In this document: in pieces, positions 1-9,619 of the stretch
Layout of the letters: the number at the start of each line of letters is the position of its first letter
Numbering within the stretch: the first letter of the stretch is position 1
Assembly: GCF_002813635.1 (NCBI RefSeq)
Contig: NZ_CP016382.1
Location: 1,771,001-1,835,000, forward strand
Source of the DNA: Spiribacter roseus
Lineage (GTDB): Bacteria > Pseudomonadota > Gammaproteobacteria > Nitrococcales > Nitrococcaceae
Direction: 5' to 3'
Length of the DNA stretch: 64,000 bases
Translations under genes and position numbers: made by a program
The notes under the pieces: model-generated
Told to the model about the DNA's origin: nothing
Databases searched by the model: none
What the model saw: only the letters and a program-made list of their open reading frames with translations

Positions 1-347
1 GCATGCGCCGGGCGGGACTGGATTACCATGAATTCGCTCGTCTGCAGGTGCACGCCGACTATGCGGCGTTTCTCGCCGCCGTGGCGCCGGCGCGGGTCTG
101 GGCGCTGACCACGGGTGGGCGGGTGCGTTTTGATCGACCGGATTACCGCCCCGATGATGCGCTGCTGTTTGGCAGTGAGACCGCGGGCCTGCCGGAGGCG
201 GTGATGGCGCGCATTCCGCCTGAGCAGCGGCTGCGCCTGCCGATGCAGCCCGGCAACCGTAGCCTCAATCTGTCCAACAGCGTGGCGGTCACGGTTTATG
301 AGGCGTGGCGACAGCAGGACTTTGCCGGCAGCGTCGCGATCGACTGA
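1..347 (+). CDS. trmL: tRNA (cytidine(34)-2'-O)-methyltransferase TrmL, 3' part
   Basis: C-terminal three quarters of a SPOUT-class methyltransferase; the 5' end lies outside the window, so the ATG at position 3 is an internal Met. TrmL 2'-O-methylates the wobble base of tRNA-Leu isoacceptors using SAM. The visible part starts with [10 protein letters not shown], closely matching the E. coli family sequence, and carries the knotted SAM-site motifs: [11 protein letters not shown] near residue 55 and the closing segment [19 protein letters not shown]. These are the conserved motifs 2 and 3 of the family. The stop lies 1 bp from the stop of convergent gpsA. Neighbourhood with gpsA and secB matches Pseudomonas. 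Function is near certain; only the N-terminus is missing. Confidence 0.93.
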   Translation, partial: MRRAGLDYHEFARLQVHADYAAFLAAVAPARVWALTTGGRVRFDRPDYRPDDALLFGSETAGLPEAVMARIPPEQRLRLPMQPGNRSLNLSNSVAVTVYEAWRQQDFAGSVAID

Positions 348-348
348 T

Positions 349-1356
349 TCAGGTCCCGAGGTCGTCGAACTCCGGGCCGGGGCGCCGGGCCATCAGCGCC
401 GTCGCCGCATCGATGGGGGTGCAGGTGCCCCCGACCACCGACTCGACGGCACTGCAGATGGGCAGCTCCACGCCCAGCCGTTGCGCCATCCCGCCCACTT
501 CGACGGCGGTGCGCACGCCCTCGACCACTTCGCCGATGCGCGCGGTGGCGGTGTCAATGGACTCCCCCCGCCCCAGCGCCAGGCCCATCCGGCGGTTGCG
601 CGACTGATCATCGGTACAGGTCAGCATCAGGTCGCCCAGGCCGGCGAGCCCGGTGAGGGTGCGGTCATCCGCGCCCAGCGCCGCCCCCAGCCGGCGCACT
701 TCAGCGAGTCCCCGGGTCACCAGCCCGCTGCGGGCATTGGCGCCAAAACCCAGGCCGTCGGCAATGCCGGTGGCAATGGCGAGGATATTCTTGACCGCGC
801 CGCCCAGCCCCACACCGATGCGGTCATCGCTGCGATAGACGCGGAAACGCGGGTCATGGAAGTCGTCGCAGAGGCGCTCGGTAACGGCCCGGTCGCGGCC
901 GGCCAGGACCACGGCGGTAGGCAGGCCGGCGGCCACCTCGCCGGCAAAGCTCGGCCCGGACAGTGCGGCCAGCGGCCGGTCCGGTAGGGCGGCGGCCGCC
1001 ACGTCGTGGAGCAGTCCGCCATTGGCGTTGTCGAGACCCTTGGTGGCCCACATGACCGGGATCCCGGTAGCGATGACCGGCGCGAGGGTCTGGACCGTGG
1101 CGGCAAAGGCATGACTGGGCACGGCGATCAGCACCGTGTCGGCGCCGTCCACCGCAGCGCTCAGACTGACGGTCGGCCGGATGGCCGCCGGCAGCGGATG
1201 GTCGCCCAGATGGCGCGGGTTGCGCCGGGTGTCCGCCATGGCCCGCACGGTGGCCGGATCATGCGCCCAGAGGCGGACCGCATGGCCGTTACGCGCCAGC
1301 ACGAGGGCCAGCGCCGTGCCCCACGAGCCGGCGCCCAGCACCGCGTAATCCGCCAC
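349..1356 (-). CDS. gpsA: Glycerol-3-phosphate dehydrogenase [NAD(P)+]
   Basis: Cytosolic enzyme that reduces dihydroxyacetone phosphate to sn-glycerol 3-phosphate, the backbone for phospholipid synthesis. At 335 aa it has the usual length. It opens with the Rossmann nucleotide loop GAGSWGTALA (residues 8-17), has ATKGL with Lys106, and the catalytic Lys189 in GGAVKNILA followed by the substrate-binding segment NARSGLVTRGLAE (about 207-219). Start ATG at 1356 gives MADYAVLGAGSWG, a standard N-terminus. It sits 4 bp downstream of secB on the same strand, so the two are probably cotranscribed, as in many gammaproteobacteria. Confidence 0.96.
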   Translation of the reverse strand: MADYAVLGAGSWGTALALVLARNGHAVRLWAHDPATVRAMADTRRNPRHLGDHPLPAAIRPTVSLSAAVDGADTVLIAVPSHAFAATVQTLAPVIATGIPVMWATKGLDNANGGLLHDVAAAALPDRPLAALSGPSFAGEVAAGLPTAVVLAGRDRAVTERLCDDFHDPRFRVYRSDDRIGVGLGGAVKNILAIATGIADGLGFGANARSGLVTRGLAEVRRLGAALGADDRTLTGLAGLGDLMLTCTDDQSRNRRMGLALGRGESIDTATARIGEVVEGVRTAVEVGGMAQRLGVELPICSAVESVVGGTCTPIDAATALMARRPGPEFDDLGT

Positions 1357-1360
1357 CGCG

Positions 1361-1882
1361 CTACTCCGGGGTGCCGGCTTCCTCGCCGCCGGTCTGCGCC
1401 TGGGCGTTGGCGTTCTGCTGGCGCTGGCGGGCGTAGAGCGCGTCGAAGTTGACCGGTGACAGGGTCATGGGCGGAAATCCGGCCTTACCGGTCAGATCGC
1501 TCACCGCTTCGCGGGCGTAGGCGAACAGCACCCCCGGGCAGTATGCCCCGAGCAGCTGGTCGGTGGCGTTGTCCTCGAAGCCGGTGACGGTAAACAGCCC
1601 CGCCTGGTGCACCTCGCAGAGATAGGCGGTCTTATCCTCGACCGTGGCGGTCACGGTGACCGTCAGGACCACCTCGTGCAGGCCCTCGCCGACGGAATTG
1701 CGACGCGTATTGAGCTCGACCCGCGCCTCGGGCTTCCAGGACTGGGTAAAGACCTCGGGGGCGCCGGGGGTCTCCAGCGAGCCGTCCTTGAGATAGATCT
1801 TCTGGATGGTGAACTGCTGCGGGTTGGCATTTTCGCTGGCGGCTTGGCCGTTGCCCGCGCCGGCGTTGTCTGTCTCGGCCAT
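1361..1882 (-). CDS. secB: Protein-export chaperone SecB
   Basis: Homotetrameric cytosolic chaperone that holds precursor proteins unfolded and delivers them to SecA. The SecB core runs from about residue 22 (QQFTIQKIYLKDGSLETPGA) to about 150, with the conserved YCPGVLFAYAREAVSDL and PPMTLSPVNFDALY segments. At 173 aa it is slightly longer than E. coli SecB (155 aa): there is a 20-residue Asn/Ala-rich N-terminal lead and a Gln/Asn-rich acidic tail (QRQQNANAQAQ). It lies between gpsA and a rhodanese gene; the glutaredoxin gene grxC often found beside secB is absent here. Confidence 0.95.
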   Translation of the reverse strand: MAETDNAGAGNGQAASENANPQQFTIQKIYLKDGSLETPGAPEVFTQSWKPEARVELNTRRNSVGEGLHEVVLTVTVTATVEDKTAYLCEVHQAGLFTVTGFEDNATDQLLGAYCPGVLFAYAREAVSDLTGKAGFPPMTLSPVNFDALYARQRQQNANAQAQTGGEEAGTPE

Positions 1883-1920
1883 GGTATCTCCTGGGTCCTG
1901 ATCGATGGTGAGTGGGTGGC

Positions 1921-2349
1921 TCAGCCGCGCCCCTCGGTGGGCAGGCTCGCCTCGCGCCAGGCATTGATCCCGCCGCGCAGCTGCCGGACGTCCGACCAGC
2001 CCTGGCCCTCGAGGGCCTGGATGGCCTTGAGGGTGCGCTGCCCGTTGTCGCAGTACACCACCAGCGTACGCTGCTTGAAGCGCTTGAGCCGGTCCTGGCG
2101 CTGATCGATGTAGGCCATGGGTATATTCACGGCCCCGGGCAGATGGCTGGCCTGAAAGGCGTTCTCGTTGCGGACGTCGATGAACACCGCCGCGTCCTGG
2201 TTGTAGAGCCGCGTCGCGTCGGTGGCATCGATGGCCTGACGGCTGCGCCGGTAGTTCAGATACTCGTTGGCCACCAGGGCGGCCAGCACCGCGAGCAGCG
2301 ATGCGATGAGCAGCGGATGATTGGTGCTGAATTCTATGACTCTATCCAT
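1921..2349 (-). CDS. Membrane-anchored rhodanese-like protein (YibN family)
   Basis: 142-aa single-domain rhodanese with an N-terminal membrane anchor at about residues 11-28 (HPLLIASLLAVLAALVA) and a cytoplasmic sulfurtransferase fold from about residue 40 to 138. The active-site loop is YCDNGQR with Cys100, which would carry the persulfide. The structural motifs FIDVRNENAF and HLPGAVNIPM are present. The YibN/secB/gpsA neighbourhood is conserved in gammaproteobacteria, but the physiological sulfur acceptor is not established from sequence. The gene is divergent from envC across 61 bp that contains a TATACT-like hexamer on the minus strand (2385-2390). Confidence 0.88.
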   Translation of the reverse strand: MDRVIEFSTNHPLLIASLLAVLAALVANEYLNYRRSRQAIDATDATRLYNQDAAVFIDVRNENAFQASHLPGAVNIPMAYIDQRQDRLKRFKQRTLVVYCDNGQRTLKAIQALEGQGWSDVRQLRGGINAWREASLPTEGRG

Positions 2350-2410
2350 GACCCGGCGCTGTTAGGATGCGTATTGAGCCGAATAGTATACCAGCCGAGA
2401 CGCCACGCCG

Positions 2411-3559
2411 ATGAACCGATGCCTTTTGATCGCCTGTCTGGTGCTGCCAATCGCTGCGGCGAGCGGGCAGACCGATGAACTGGCGTCGCGCGAGGCGCGG
2501 CTGGAGACGCTGCGCGAGCAGATCGGCGCCCTGCAGGACCGGCTGGCGGAGGACCGCCAGCGCGCCGGCGGTCTGGAGGCCGAACTGGGTCGCCTGGAGC
2601 GGCGCATCGGTGAAACCCGCACGACCCTGCGCGATCTCGAGGCGGGTATCCAGCGCCGCCGTGAGCGGATTCGCGAACTGGAAGCCGATATTGCGCGTCG
2701 CGCCGAGCGGACCACGGCGCATCGCCAGCAGCTCGCCGAGAGCCTGCGCGCCACCTATCGCCAGGGCCGCACGCCCGCCCTGCGGCTGTTGTTGAACGCT
2801 GGCGAACCGGCCCGCCTGCAGCGGCTGCTGGTGTATCAGGCGCGCCTTGCCGGTGCCCGGACCGAGGCGGTGCAGGCCGCGGAATCGGCGATCCGTGAAC
2901 TGCGTGATCAGCGCGCCGAGCGCGCGGATGCCCTGGCGGCCCAACAGGCCGACCGCGCCCGCCGCCAGGAGCGACTTGAGGCGCTGCAGGCCAAGCTCGA
3001 CGAGCGCGATGCCCTGCTGGCATCGACCCGCGAACGGATCCGCGAGCAGGACGAGCAGCTGGCCCACCGCCGCGACGAGGCCGAATCCCTCAACCAGCTG
3101 ATCGAGGATCTGCGCGAGCGACTCGCCGCCGCCGGGCCGGGCGCGGATGCCACGGTGGACATCGCCGAGGGGGGCCTGGTCTGGCCCCATCAGGGGCCGC
3201 TGCTGGCGCGCTACGGCAGCCAGCGCGCGGCGGATCTGGACTGGACCGGCCTGCTGATCGGCGGCGCGGCGGGTGATCCGGTGAATCCGGTGGCGGCCGG
3301 GCAGGTGGTGTTCGCCGATTGGTTGCGCGGGCTCGGATTGCTGCTCATCATTGACCATGGCAACGGGTATCTGAGTCTCTACGGACGCAACCAGGCGCTC
3401 TATGCCAACGTGGGTGACCGGGTGACAACACGCGACGTGATCGCCACCGTCGGCCGCAGTGGTGGACGGGCCGAGACGGCGCTTTATTTCGAATTGCGCG
3501 CGGCGGGCAAGCCGGTGGATCCGATGAGCTGGCTCCAGTCGCGCGACGACGACGATTGA
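2411..3559 (+). CDS. envC: Murein hydrolase activator EnvC
   Basis: Periplasmic activator of N-acetylmuramoyl-L-alanine amidases during cell separation. It has a signal peptide (residues 1-19, ending AAASG), a long coiled coil (about 22-245, rich in Glu/Arg/Leu heptads) and a C-terminal LytM/M23 domain (about 254-375). The LytM metal ligands are degenerate: the usual HxGID segment reads LDWTGLLIG and the usual HxH reads LYFEL, so it should be non-catalytic, as known for EnvC activators. At 382 aa it is near the usual length. It is followed 7 bp later by ctpA, the same pair as in Pseudomonas. Confidence 0.93.
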   Translation: MNRCLLIACLVLPIAAASGQTDELASREARLETLREQIGALQDRLAEDRQRAGGLEAELGRLERRIGETRTTLRDLEAGIQRRRERIRELEADIARRAERTTAHRQQLAESLRATYRQGRTPALRLLLNAGEPARLQRLLVYQARLAGARTEAVQAAESAIRELRDQRAERADALAAQQADRARRQERLEALQAKLDERDALLASTRERIREQDEQLAHRRDEAESLNQLIEDLRERLAAAGPGADATVDIAEGGLVWPHQGPLLARYGSQRAADLDWTGLLIGGAAGDPVNPVAAGQVVFADWLRGLGLLLIIDHGNGYLSLYGRNQALYANVGDRVTTRDVIATVGRSGGRAETALYFELRAAGKPVDPMSWLQSRDDDD

Positions 3560-3566
3560 GGATCAA

Positions 3567-4862
3567 ATGATGCGCCTATCCGGACTGCTGCAGGGCCTGA
3601 CGGCCGGGGTGCTGGTCGCCCTGCTGATCGCCAACGTCCAGACCGTCACCGCGCAGTCGTCGGCCGCGTCCGATGATGAGCTGCCGCTTGCCGAAATCCA
3701 GCGCTTCACCGAGGTCTACGAACGCATCCAGCGCGACTATGTCGAGTCGGTGGATGACGAGCGGCTGATCCGCAATGCCATCCGCGGCATGCTCTCGGGG
3801 TTGGATCCGCATTCAGCGTACCTGGACCGCGACGCCTATCAGCGCCTCCAGGAAGGCACCCGCGGCGAGTTCGGTGGCCTGGGCATCGAGGTGGGCAGCG
3901 AGGATGGCCTGATCAAGGTGATCGCCCCCATCGACGGGACGCCGGCGGACGCCGCGGACATCCGCCCGGGTGACCTGATCATGCGGGTCAATGGCGAATC
4001 GGTGAAAGGCCTGGGGCTTCAGGCGGCGGTGGAGCGCATGCGCGGCGAGCCCGGCAGCGAGGTGACGCTGGGGATTCTGCGCGATGATGCCGAGACCACC
4101 ATCGAGGTCACCCTCGAGCGCGCCGTCATCCAGGTCGACAGTGTCCGCGCCCGGGTGCTCGAGTCGAGTTTCGGCTATCTGCGCGTCAGCCAGTTCCAGT
4201 CACGCACCGGCGAGGATGTGCTCGAGGCCATCGACGGGCTGCGTGACCAGGCCGGCCCCCTCGATGGACTGGTGCTCGATCTGCGCAATAACCCCGGCGG
4301 TGTGCTCGATGCCGCGGTGGCGGTGAGCGACGCGTTCCTCAGCCAGGGCGAGATCGTCTCGACCAGTGGCCGGGTGGCGCGGTCCCGGGATGCCTTCACG
4401 GCGACCCCCAATGACGCCCTCAATGGCGCGCCGATGGTCGTGCTGGTGAATGCCGGCTCGGCCTCCGCGGCCGAGATCGTCGCCGGCGCGCTGCAGGACC
4501 ATCAGCGCGCGGTCATCATGGGCGAGGCCACCTTTGGCAAGGGCTCGGTCCAGACCATCCTGCCGCTGCGCGATGGCGCGGCGGTCAAGCTGACCACGGC
4601 CCGCTACTACACACCGGGTGGCCGTTCGATCCAGGCCGAGGGTATCCAGCCCGACGTCGAGGTGGCCAACCTCCAAGTGCGCGACGCTGAAGCCCCCGGC
4701 GGTACGCTGCGTGAGTCGGACCTGCCACGTCACCTGCTCGGCGATGGCGGCGGAGACGCCGGCGACGCGGAGGAGCCGCCGGAGTCGGCGCTGGCCACCC
4801 GCGACTATGCCCTGGCCGAGGCGCTCAATCTGCTCAAGGGACTGACCATCCTCGGTGACTAG
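3567..4862 (+). CDS. ctpA: Carboxy-terminal processing protease (S41)
   Basis: Periplasmic serine protease of the CtpA/Prc family that trims or degrades envelope proteins from the C-terminus. It has a signal or anchor segment (residues 8-29), a PDZ domain (about 95-180, with GGLGIEVG and the [13 protein letters not shown] loop) and the S41 core. The catalytic dyad is visible: Ser300 in [10 protein letters not shown] and Lys325 in FGKGSVQT. 431 aa. Start ATG at 3567 follows a GAGG ribosome site; a second ATG directly follows. It sits downstream of envC and its stop interlocks with that of convergent ubiB in a shared CTAG (4859-4862). Confidence 0.95.
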   Translation: MMRLSGLLQGLTAGVLVALLIANVQTVTAQSSAASDDELPLAEIQRFTEVYERIQRDYVESVDDERLIRNAIRGMLSGLDPHSAYLDRDAYQRLQEGTRGEFGGLGIEVGSEDGLIKVIAPIDGTPADAADIRPGDLIMRVNGESVKGLGLQAAVERMRGEPGSEVTLGILRDDAETTIEVTLERAVIQVDSVRARVLESSFGYLRVSQFQSRTGEDVLEAIDGLRDQAGPLDGLVLDLRNNPGGVLDAAVAVSDAFLSQGEIVSTSGRVARSRDAFTATPNDALNGAPMVVLVNAGSASAAEIVAGALQDHQRAVIMGEATFGKGSVQTILPLRDGAAVKLTTARYYTPGGRSIQAEGIQPDVEVANLQVRDAEAPGGTLRESDLPRHLLGDGGGDAGDAEEPPESALATRDYALAEALNLLKGLTILGD

Positions 4863-6526
4863 TCCCGCGGCCAGGCCGCGACCCAGATCACCACGCCAAG
4901 GCTGCCGATCACCCAGGTGATCAGTGGCGCCTCACCCAGCATGGTGGGGCTGCGCCCATCCAGACCGGCAACGATGAATGCCGAAACCACCAGCGCGCCG
5001 CCCACCCCGGTGGCAAAGCCGCGCCGGCCACTGTGGCGGATTTCCTGGCGCAGGGCCGTCAGCTGGTGCTGCTGCTCGACGATCTGCTCGCGGGTGCGGG
5101 TGACCTCGCCCAGCGCTTCGTCCACCCGCCGCGGCAGCGTCGGCAGGGTCTCGGCCAGGTGGGGGAGCTCCTGGCGGGCCTTTTTCAGGAACGCCGCCGG
5201 GCCGACCTGCTCGCGCATCCAGCGCTCGAGATAGGGCTTGCCGGTGTCCCACAGGTCCAGCTCGGGGTAGAGCTGGCGGCCCAGTCCTTCGATGGCCAGC
5301 AGCGTTTTCTGCAGCAGCACCAGCTGGGGCTGGATTTCCATATCGAACCGGCGCCCGGTCTGGAACAGCCGCATGAGCAGTGCGCCCAGCGAGATCTCGC
5401 CCAGCGGCCGCTCGAAGATGGGTTCGCAGACCGTGCGCATGGCACTCTCGAAGGCATCGATCCGGGTGTCCGCCGGGACCCAGCCGGATTCGACATGCAG
5501 CTCGGCCACGCGCCGGTAATCGCGATTGAAAAAGGCCATGAAGTTGTCGGCCAGATAGCGGTGATCCACCGGGTTGAGCGAGCCCATGATGCCGAAGTCC
5601 ACGGCCACATAACGGGGATTGGCGGGGTCGCGCACGTCGACGAAGACATTGCCCGGGTGCATGTCGGCGTGGAAGAAGCTGTCCCGGAACACCTGGGTGA
5701 AGAAGATTTCGGTGCCGCGCTCGGCCAGCGCCTTCATGTCGACGCCGGCGCGGTGCAGACCCTCGATATCGCTGATCTGCACGCCGTGGATGCGCTCCAT
5801 GACCATCACCCGGCGATGGGTGCCCGACCAGTGCACCTCGGGTACGTAGAGCAGGTCCGAGTCGCGGAAGTTGCGCTTGAGCTGGGTGGCGTTGGCCGCC
5901 TCGCGCATCAGGTCGAGCTCGTCGTGCAGGGTGGTGTCGAACTCGCGGATCACCTCCACCGGGCGCAGGCGGAAGCCCTCGGCCCAGTAGCGCTGGGCGA
6001 GTCGGGCAAACAGGTAGAGCACGCCCAGATCGCGGCCGATGGCCTGCTCGATGCCCGGGCGCACGACCTTGACCACCACATCCTCGCCGCCATGCAGACG
6101 GGCGGCATGGACCTGGGCGATGGAGGCCGAGGCCATGGGTTCGGTGTCGAAATGCGCGAACCAGGCATCCACCGGCTGCTGGTATTCGTCCTCGATGATC
6201 GCCCGCGCGGTCTCGCCGGGAAACGGCGGGACGCGGTCCTGCAGGCGGGCCAGCTCGGCGGCGATGTCCGGCGGCAGGAGGTCGCGCCGGGTGGAGATGA
6301 TCTGGCCGAACTTGACGAAGATCGGGCCCAGTTCCTCCAGCGCCAGGCGGATGCGCTCACCCCGCGGCCGCTGGCGGCGGGTGAACCAGGTCCAGGGCAT
6401 GAAGACCCGCAGGAAGCGGAACGGCCGGAACCAGCGGGTGGCGAACAGGACCTCATCGAGGCCGTGGCGCAGCAGGACGATGTTGATCTGCGCGAGGCGC
6501 AGCAGCAGGCGGATACGACGCGTCAT
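4859..6526 (-). CDS. ubiB: Ubiquinone biosynthesis kinase-like ATPase UbiB
   Basis: Membrane-associated ABC1/ADCK-family atypical kinase required for ubiquinone synthesis, thought to use ATPase activity to handle the hydrophobic intermediates. Visible: the KxGQ signature ([11 protein letters not shown], near residue 72), the Ala-rich loop ([13 protein letters not shown]), the kinase-like [12 protein letters not shown] and AVDFGIMG segments, and two C-terminal membrane segments ([20 protein letters not shown] and [18 protein letters not shown]). 555 aa, typical. Its start overlaps the ubiJ stop as ATGA, completing a ubiE-ubiJ-ubiB gene order standard in gammaproteobacteria. Confidence 0.96.
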   Translation of the reverse strand: MTRRIRLLLRLAQINIVLLRHGLDEVLFATRWFRPFRFLRVFMPWTWFTRRQRPRGERIRLALEELGPIFVKFGQIISTRRDLLPPDIAAELARLQDRVPPFPGETARAIIEDEYQQPVDAWFAHFDTEPMASASIAQVHAARLHGGEDVVVKVVRPGIEQAIGRDLGVLYLFARLAQRYWAEGFRLRPVEVIREFDTTLHDELDLMREAANATQLKRNFRDSDLLYVPEVHWSGTHRRVMVMERIHGVQISDIEGLHRAGVDMKALAERGTEIFFTQVFRDSFFHADMHPGNVFVDVRDPANPRYVAVDFGIMGSLNPVDHRYLADNFMAFFNRDYRRVAELHVESGWVPADTRIDAFESAMRTVCEPIFERPLGEISLGALLMRLFQTGRRFDMEIQPQLVLLQKTLLAIEGLGRQLYPELDLWDTGKPYLERWMREQVGPAAFLKKARQELPHLAETLPTLPRRVDEALGEVTRTREQIVEQQHQLTALRQEIRHSGRRGFATGVGGALVVSAFIVAGLDGRSPTMLGEAPLITWVIGSLGVVIWVAAWPRD

Positions 6527-7134
6527 TGCCGGCCTCCGCGGCGTTCGAGCCGCCGCAGCCGGGCCTCGAGCCGGTCCACGCCTTCGCGGATCCGGTCGAC
6601 ATCGTCGAGAAAGTGCCGGGTCTCGGCGGCGGTGGGCAGCCAGCGGCGCTCTTCGGTGGCAAGCTCGACGGCGTTGCGCAGCAGGGTGTCGGCAGTGTCG
6701 CGACCCCAGCGGCTGCCCTCGCGCAGGCCGGTGGCCATGCGGGCGGCGCCGGCCTCGCCCACCAGGCGTGCCAGCTGCGCTTCGAGGTCCACATCAAGCT
6801 CGCTGAACAGGGTGCGGACCTCCTGGATGGTGCCGATATCGCCACGGAAGGAGACCTCGCGACTGCGCTGTCCACGCGACAGGACCAGCCCGGTGAGTCC
6901 GGCCAGCGAGGCCTCCAGCACCACGTCGCAGTCGTTCATGTCGGTGGCATCGCTGATCAGCGTCACACCGGTGTCACTGAAGGTGACCCGCAGGGCCACC
7001 GCCGGATCGGTGAGGCGCAGCCCCATTTCGCGGCCGTCCAGTGGCGCCAGCCGTGCCGGCGTGCCGGGGTCGAGGGCGAGGATGCGGTTGATGCCCGTCT
7101 CCAGCGGGCCCAGCGGCAGCCACTCAGTAGACAT
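6523..7134 (-). CDS. ubiJ: Ubiquinone biosynthesis accessory factor UbiJ (SCP2 domain)
   Basis: 203-aa accessory protein with an SCP2-like lipid-binding fold (about residues 15-120) followed by a charged, probably coiled-coil tail (about 150-203: [19 protein letters not shown]). UbiJ is known to bind ubiquinone intermediates with UbiK and support the soluble Ubi complex. Sequence conservation in this family is low, so the call rests on the SCP2-like pattern ([28 protein letters not shown]), length and position between ubiE and ubiB. It overlaps ubiE by 11 bp and ubiB by 4 bp, implying translational coupling. Confidence 0.9.
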   Translation of the reverse strand: MSTEWLPLGPLETGINRILALDPGTPARLAPLDGREMGLRLTDPAVALRVTFSDTGVTLISDATDMNDCDVVLEASLAGLTGLVLSRGQRSREVSFRGDIGTIQEVRTLFSELDVDLEAQLARLVGEAGAARMATGLREGSRWGRDTADTLLRNAVELATEERRWLPTAAETRHFLDDVDRIREGVDRLEARLRRLERRGGRQ

Positions 7135-7888
7135 GGCCGTGGTGGAGCGCGACCACCCCTCCGCTCAGGTTGATGTAATCGACATCCTCGAAGCCGGCGG
7201 CCTCCATCATCATCTTCAGCGTCTCCTGGTCGGGATGCTGGCGGATCGACTCGGCCAGGTAGCGATAGCTGTCGGCATCCTGCGCCACCAGACGGCCCAT
7301 GAGCGGCAGCATGCGGAACGAGTAGAGGTCGTAGACCGGCTGCAGCGGGGTCAGATAGAGCGACGAGAACTCGAGGATGACCACCTGCCCGCCGGGTCGC
7401 AGGGCCTCGCGCATGGCCTGCAGGGCCTCGGGGATGCGGGTGACATTGCGCAGGCCGAAACCGATGCTGATGCGATCGAACTGGCGCGGCCGGAACGGCA
7501 GCTGCTCGGCGTTGGCGAGCACGTACTCGAGGTTGCCGGTGACGCCCTCGTCGAGCAGGCGGTCGCGGCCGGTTTCGAGCATGGCGGCATTGATGTCCGA
7601 GACGATCACCTCACCCTCGGGCCCCACCTGATCGGCAAGCCCCCGGGCAAGATCGCCGGTGCCGGCGGCCAGGTCCAGCACCCGCTGGCCCGGCCGGGCG
7701 TTGATCAGCCGCAGGGCCTGGCGCTTCCAGAGCCGATGCAGGCCCGCCGACATCAGATCGTTCATGACGTCGTAGCGGCTGGCCACCGAGCTGAACACCT
7801 CGCCCACGCGCCGGGCCTTTTCCGCCACCGGCACGCGCTGGTAGCCGAAGTGGGTTTCATCGTGTCGATCCGGATCGGAGCCTGTCAT
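7124..7888 (-). CDS. ubiE: Ubiquinone/menaquinone C-methyltransferase UbiE
   Basis: SAM-dependent C-methyltransferase acting on the demethoxyquinol intermediate of ubiquinone synthesis. It has the family N-terminus (THFGYQRVPVAEKARRVGEV), the SYDVMNDLMS-type segment (SRYDVMNDLMSAGLHRLWK), SAM motif I (VLDLAAGTGDLA, near residues 70-81) and the UbiE signature region (ISIGFGLRNVTR). 254 aa, normal for the family. Its start overlaps the DUF971 stop (ATGA at 7885-7888). Confidence 0.97.
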   Translation of the reverse strand: MTGSDPDRHDETHFGYQRVPVAEKARRVGEVFSSVASRYDVMNDLMSAGLHRLWKRQALRLINARPGQRVLDLAAGTGDLARGLADQVGPEGEVIVSDINAAMLETGRDRLLDEGVTGNLEYVLANAEQLPFRPRQFDRISIGFGLRNVTRIPEALQAMREALRPGGQVVILEFSSLYLTPLQPVYDLYSFRMLPLMGRLVAQDADSYRYLAESIRQHPDQETLKMMMEAAGFEDVDYINLSGGVVALHHGHVY

Positions 7889-8277
7889 GCGCTGTCTCCC
7901 GCGTCCCGCTGATAACCGGCGGCCGCCAGTGAATCGAGATAGTCCTGCCAGTAGTCGTCGGCGTTTTCGCCCAGATCATAGAGCAGGTCCCAGGAATAGA
8001 GCCCGGTGTTGTGGCCGTCATCGAAGTGGAGGCGCAGGGCGTACTGGCCGACGGGCTCGATGCGCTCGATGCCCACCGCTTCCTTGCCCACTTGCAGGAT
8101 CGCCTGCCCGGGGCCATGACCGCGCACCTCCGCGGATGGCGAGTGGACCCGCAGATACTCCGCGCTCAGATCGAAGTGGCGGCCATCATCAAAGCTCACC
8201 GCCAGGGTGCGGGACTGACGGTGCAGATGGATCTGCGTGGGCACACGGCCGGTATTGCGGCGCTCGGGGCGTTTCAT
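7885..8277 (-). CDS. DUF971 / gamma-butyrobetaine hydroxylase-like N-terminal domain protein
   Basis: 130-aa single-domain protein of the DUF971 family, the small fold that forms the N-terminal domain of gamma-butyrobetaine hydroxylase and also occurs alone. Visible family features: IHLHRQSRTLAVSFDDG at the N-terminus, LSAEYLRVHSPSAEVRGHG and the closing HNTGLYSWDLLYDLG. The standalone form has been linked in other organisms to iron-sulfur or cofactor handling, but nothing here proves a role. It lies between hslU (7 bp) and ubiE (4-bp overlap), a neighbourhood common in gammaproteobacteria. No catalytic residues are recognisable. Confidence 0.85.
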   Translation of the reverse strand: MKRPERRNTGRVPTQIHLHRQSRTLAVSFDDGRHFDLSAEYLRVHSPSAEVRGHGPGQAILQVGKEAVGIERIEPVGQYALRLHFDDGHNTGLYSWDLLYDLGENADDYWQDYLDSLAAAGYQRDAGDSA

Positions 8278-8284
8278 GGCGACC

Positions 8285-9619
8285 TCAGAGGATGTAGCGG
8301 CTCAGGTCTTCGTTGCCGGCGAGATCCGCGAGCTGGGCATCCACATAGTCGGCATCGATGCTGACCGTCTGGCCGCTGTGATCGGCGGCGCTGTAGGAGA
8401 TGGTCTCGAGCAGGCGCTCCATGATGGTGTGCAGCCGCCGGGCGCCGATGTTTTCGGTGTGGGCGTTCACCTGCCAGGCCATTCGGGCGATGCGATCAAC
8501 CCCGTCCGCCGTGAACGCCAGCTCGACCCCTTCGGTGCGCAGCAGCGCCTGGTACTGGCGGACCAGCGAGGCATCGGGATCGGTGAGGATGGCCACGAAG
8601 TCTTCCACCGCCAGCGATGACAGCTCGACACGGATCGGCAGCCGGCCCTGCAGCTCGGGAATCAGGTCCGAGGGCTTGGAGACGTGGAAGGCCCCCGAGG
8701 CGATGAACAGGATATGGTCGGTGTTCACCATGCCCGAGCGGGTCGACACGGTACTGCCCTCGATGAGGGGCAGCAGGTCGCGCTGGACCCCCTCGCGGGA
8801 GATGTCGCCGCCACCACTGCCGCCGCTCTGCTCGGTCTGCCGCGCCACCTTGTCGATCTCGTCGATGAATACGATGCCGCTCTGCTCGACGGACTCGATG
8901 GCCTTCTGCTTGATTTCTTCCTCGTTGACCAGCCGGGCGGCTTCTTCCTCGCGCAGCACCCGCCAGGCCTCGGCGATGGTCAGCCGCTGACGCTCGCTGC
9001 GCTGATTGCCCAGATTCTGGAACATGCCCTGGAGCTGGCTGGTGAGCTGCTCCATGCCCGGCGGCGCCATGATGTCCATGCCCGACTGCTGACCGCGGAC
9101 ATCGATCTCGATCTCGCGCTCGTCGAGTTCGCCCTCGCGCAGCTTCTTGCGCATCTTCTGGCGGGTGCTGTCCTGGCTGCGGTCCTCATTGTCGCTGCCC
9201 CGGGCCTGCGGCAGCAGGGCGTCGAGAATGCGTTCCTCGGCGGCGTCATCGGCACGGCTCGACTGGCGCTGCATCTCCTGCTCGCGGATCATCCGCAGCG
9301 CGTTGTCGGTCAGGTCGCGGATCACCGATTCGACGTCGCGGCCGACATACCCCACCTCGGTGAACTTCGACGCCTCGATCTTGATGAACGGGGCGTTCGC
9401 CAGCCGTGCCAGACGCCGGGCGATTTCGGTCTTACCCACCCCGGTGGGGCCGATCATGAGGATGTTCTTGGGCGTGATCTCGGGGCGCAGCGCCGGGTCC
9501 ACCTGCAGCCGCCGCCAGCGGTTGCGCAGCGCATTGGCGACCGCGCGCTTGGCGTCGCCCTGTCCGACGATGTGCTTGTCCAGCTCCTGGACGATTTCGC
9601 GGGGGGTCATCTCGCTCAT
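8285..9619 (-). CDS. hslU: HslUV protease ATPase subunit HslU
   Basis: AAA+ unfoldase of the HslUV (ClpYQ) protease. Walker A is [14 protein letters not shown] (residues 58-70), Walker B is [10 protein letters not shown], and the family N-terminus [16 protein letters not shown] is intact. The intermediate (I) domain lies between them and is charged. The C-terminal tail EDLSRYIL, which docks into HslV to activate it, is intact. 444 aa, usual length. The start codon overlaps the hslV stop by one base (TGATG), so the two subunits are translated together. Confidence 0.97.
   Translation of the reverse strand: MSEMTPREIVQELDKHIVGQGDAKRAVANALRNRWRRLQVDPALRPEITPKNILMIGPTGVGKTEIARRLARLANAPFIKIEASKFTEVGYVGRDVESVIRDLTDNALRMIREQEMQRQSSRADDAAEERILDALLPQARGSDNEDRSQDSTRQKMRKKLREGELDEREIEIDVRGQQSGMDIMAPPGMEQLTSQLQGMFQNLGNQRSERQRLTIAEAWRVLREEEAARLVNEEEIKQKAIESVEQSGIVFIDEIDKVARQTEQSGGSGGGDISREGVQRDLLPLIEGSTVSTRSGMVNTDHILFIASGAFHVSKPSDLIPELQGRLPIRVELSSLAVEDFVAILTDPDASLVRQYQALLRTEGVELAFTADGVDRIARMAWQVNAHTENIGARRLHTIMERLLETISYSAADHSGQTVSIDADYVDAQLADLAGNEDLSRYIL

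Noticed and set aside
2411-3559. EnvC as an unusual inactivated peptidase
   Set aside because: Loss of the metal ligands is the normal state of EnvC-type amidase activators.
5033-7912. A 959-codon open frame on the plus strand
   Set aside because: It is antisense to ubiB, ubiJ and ubiE, which all have clear family motifs; its residues are His/Ala/Gly/Gln-rich low-complexity typical of the reverse frame of GC-rich genes.
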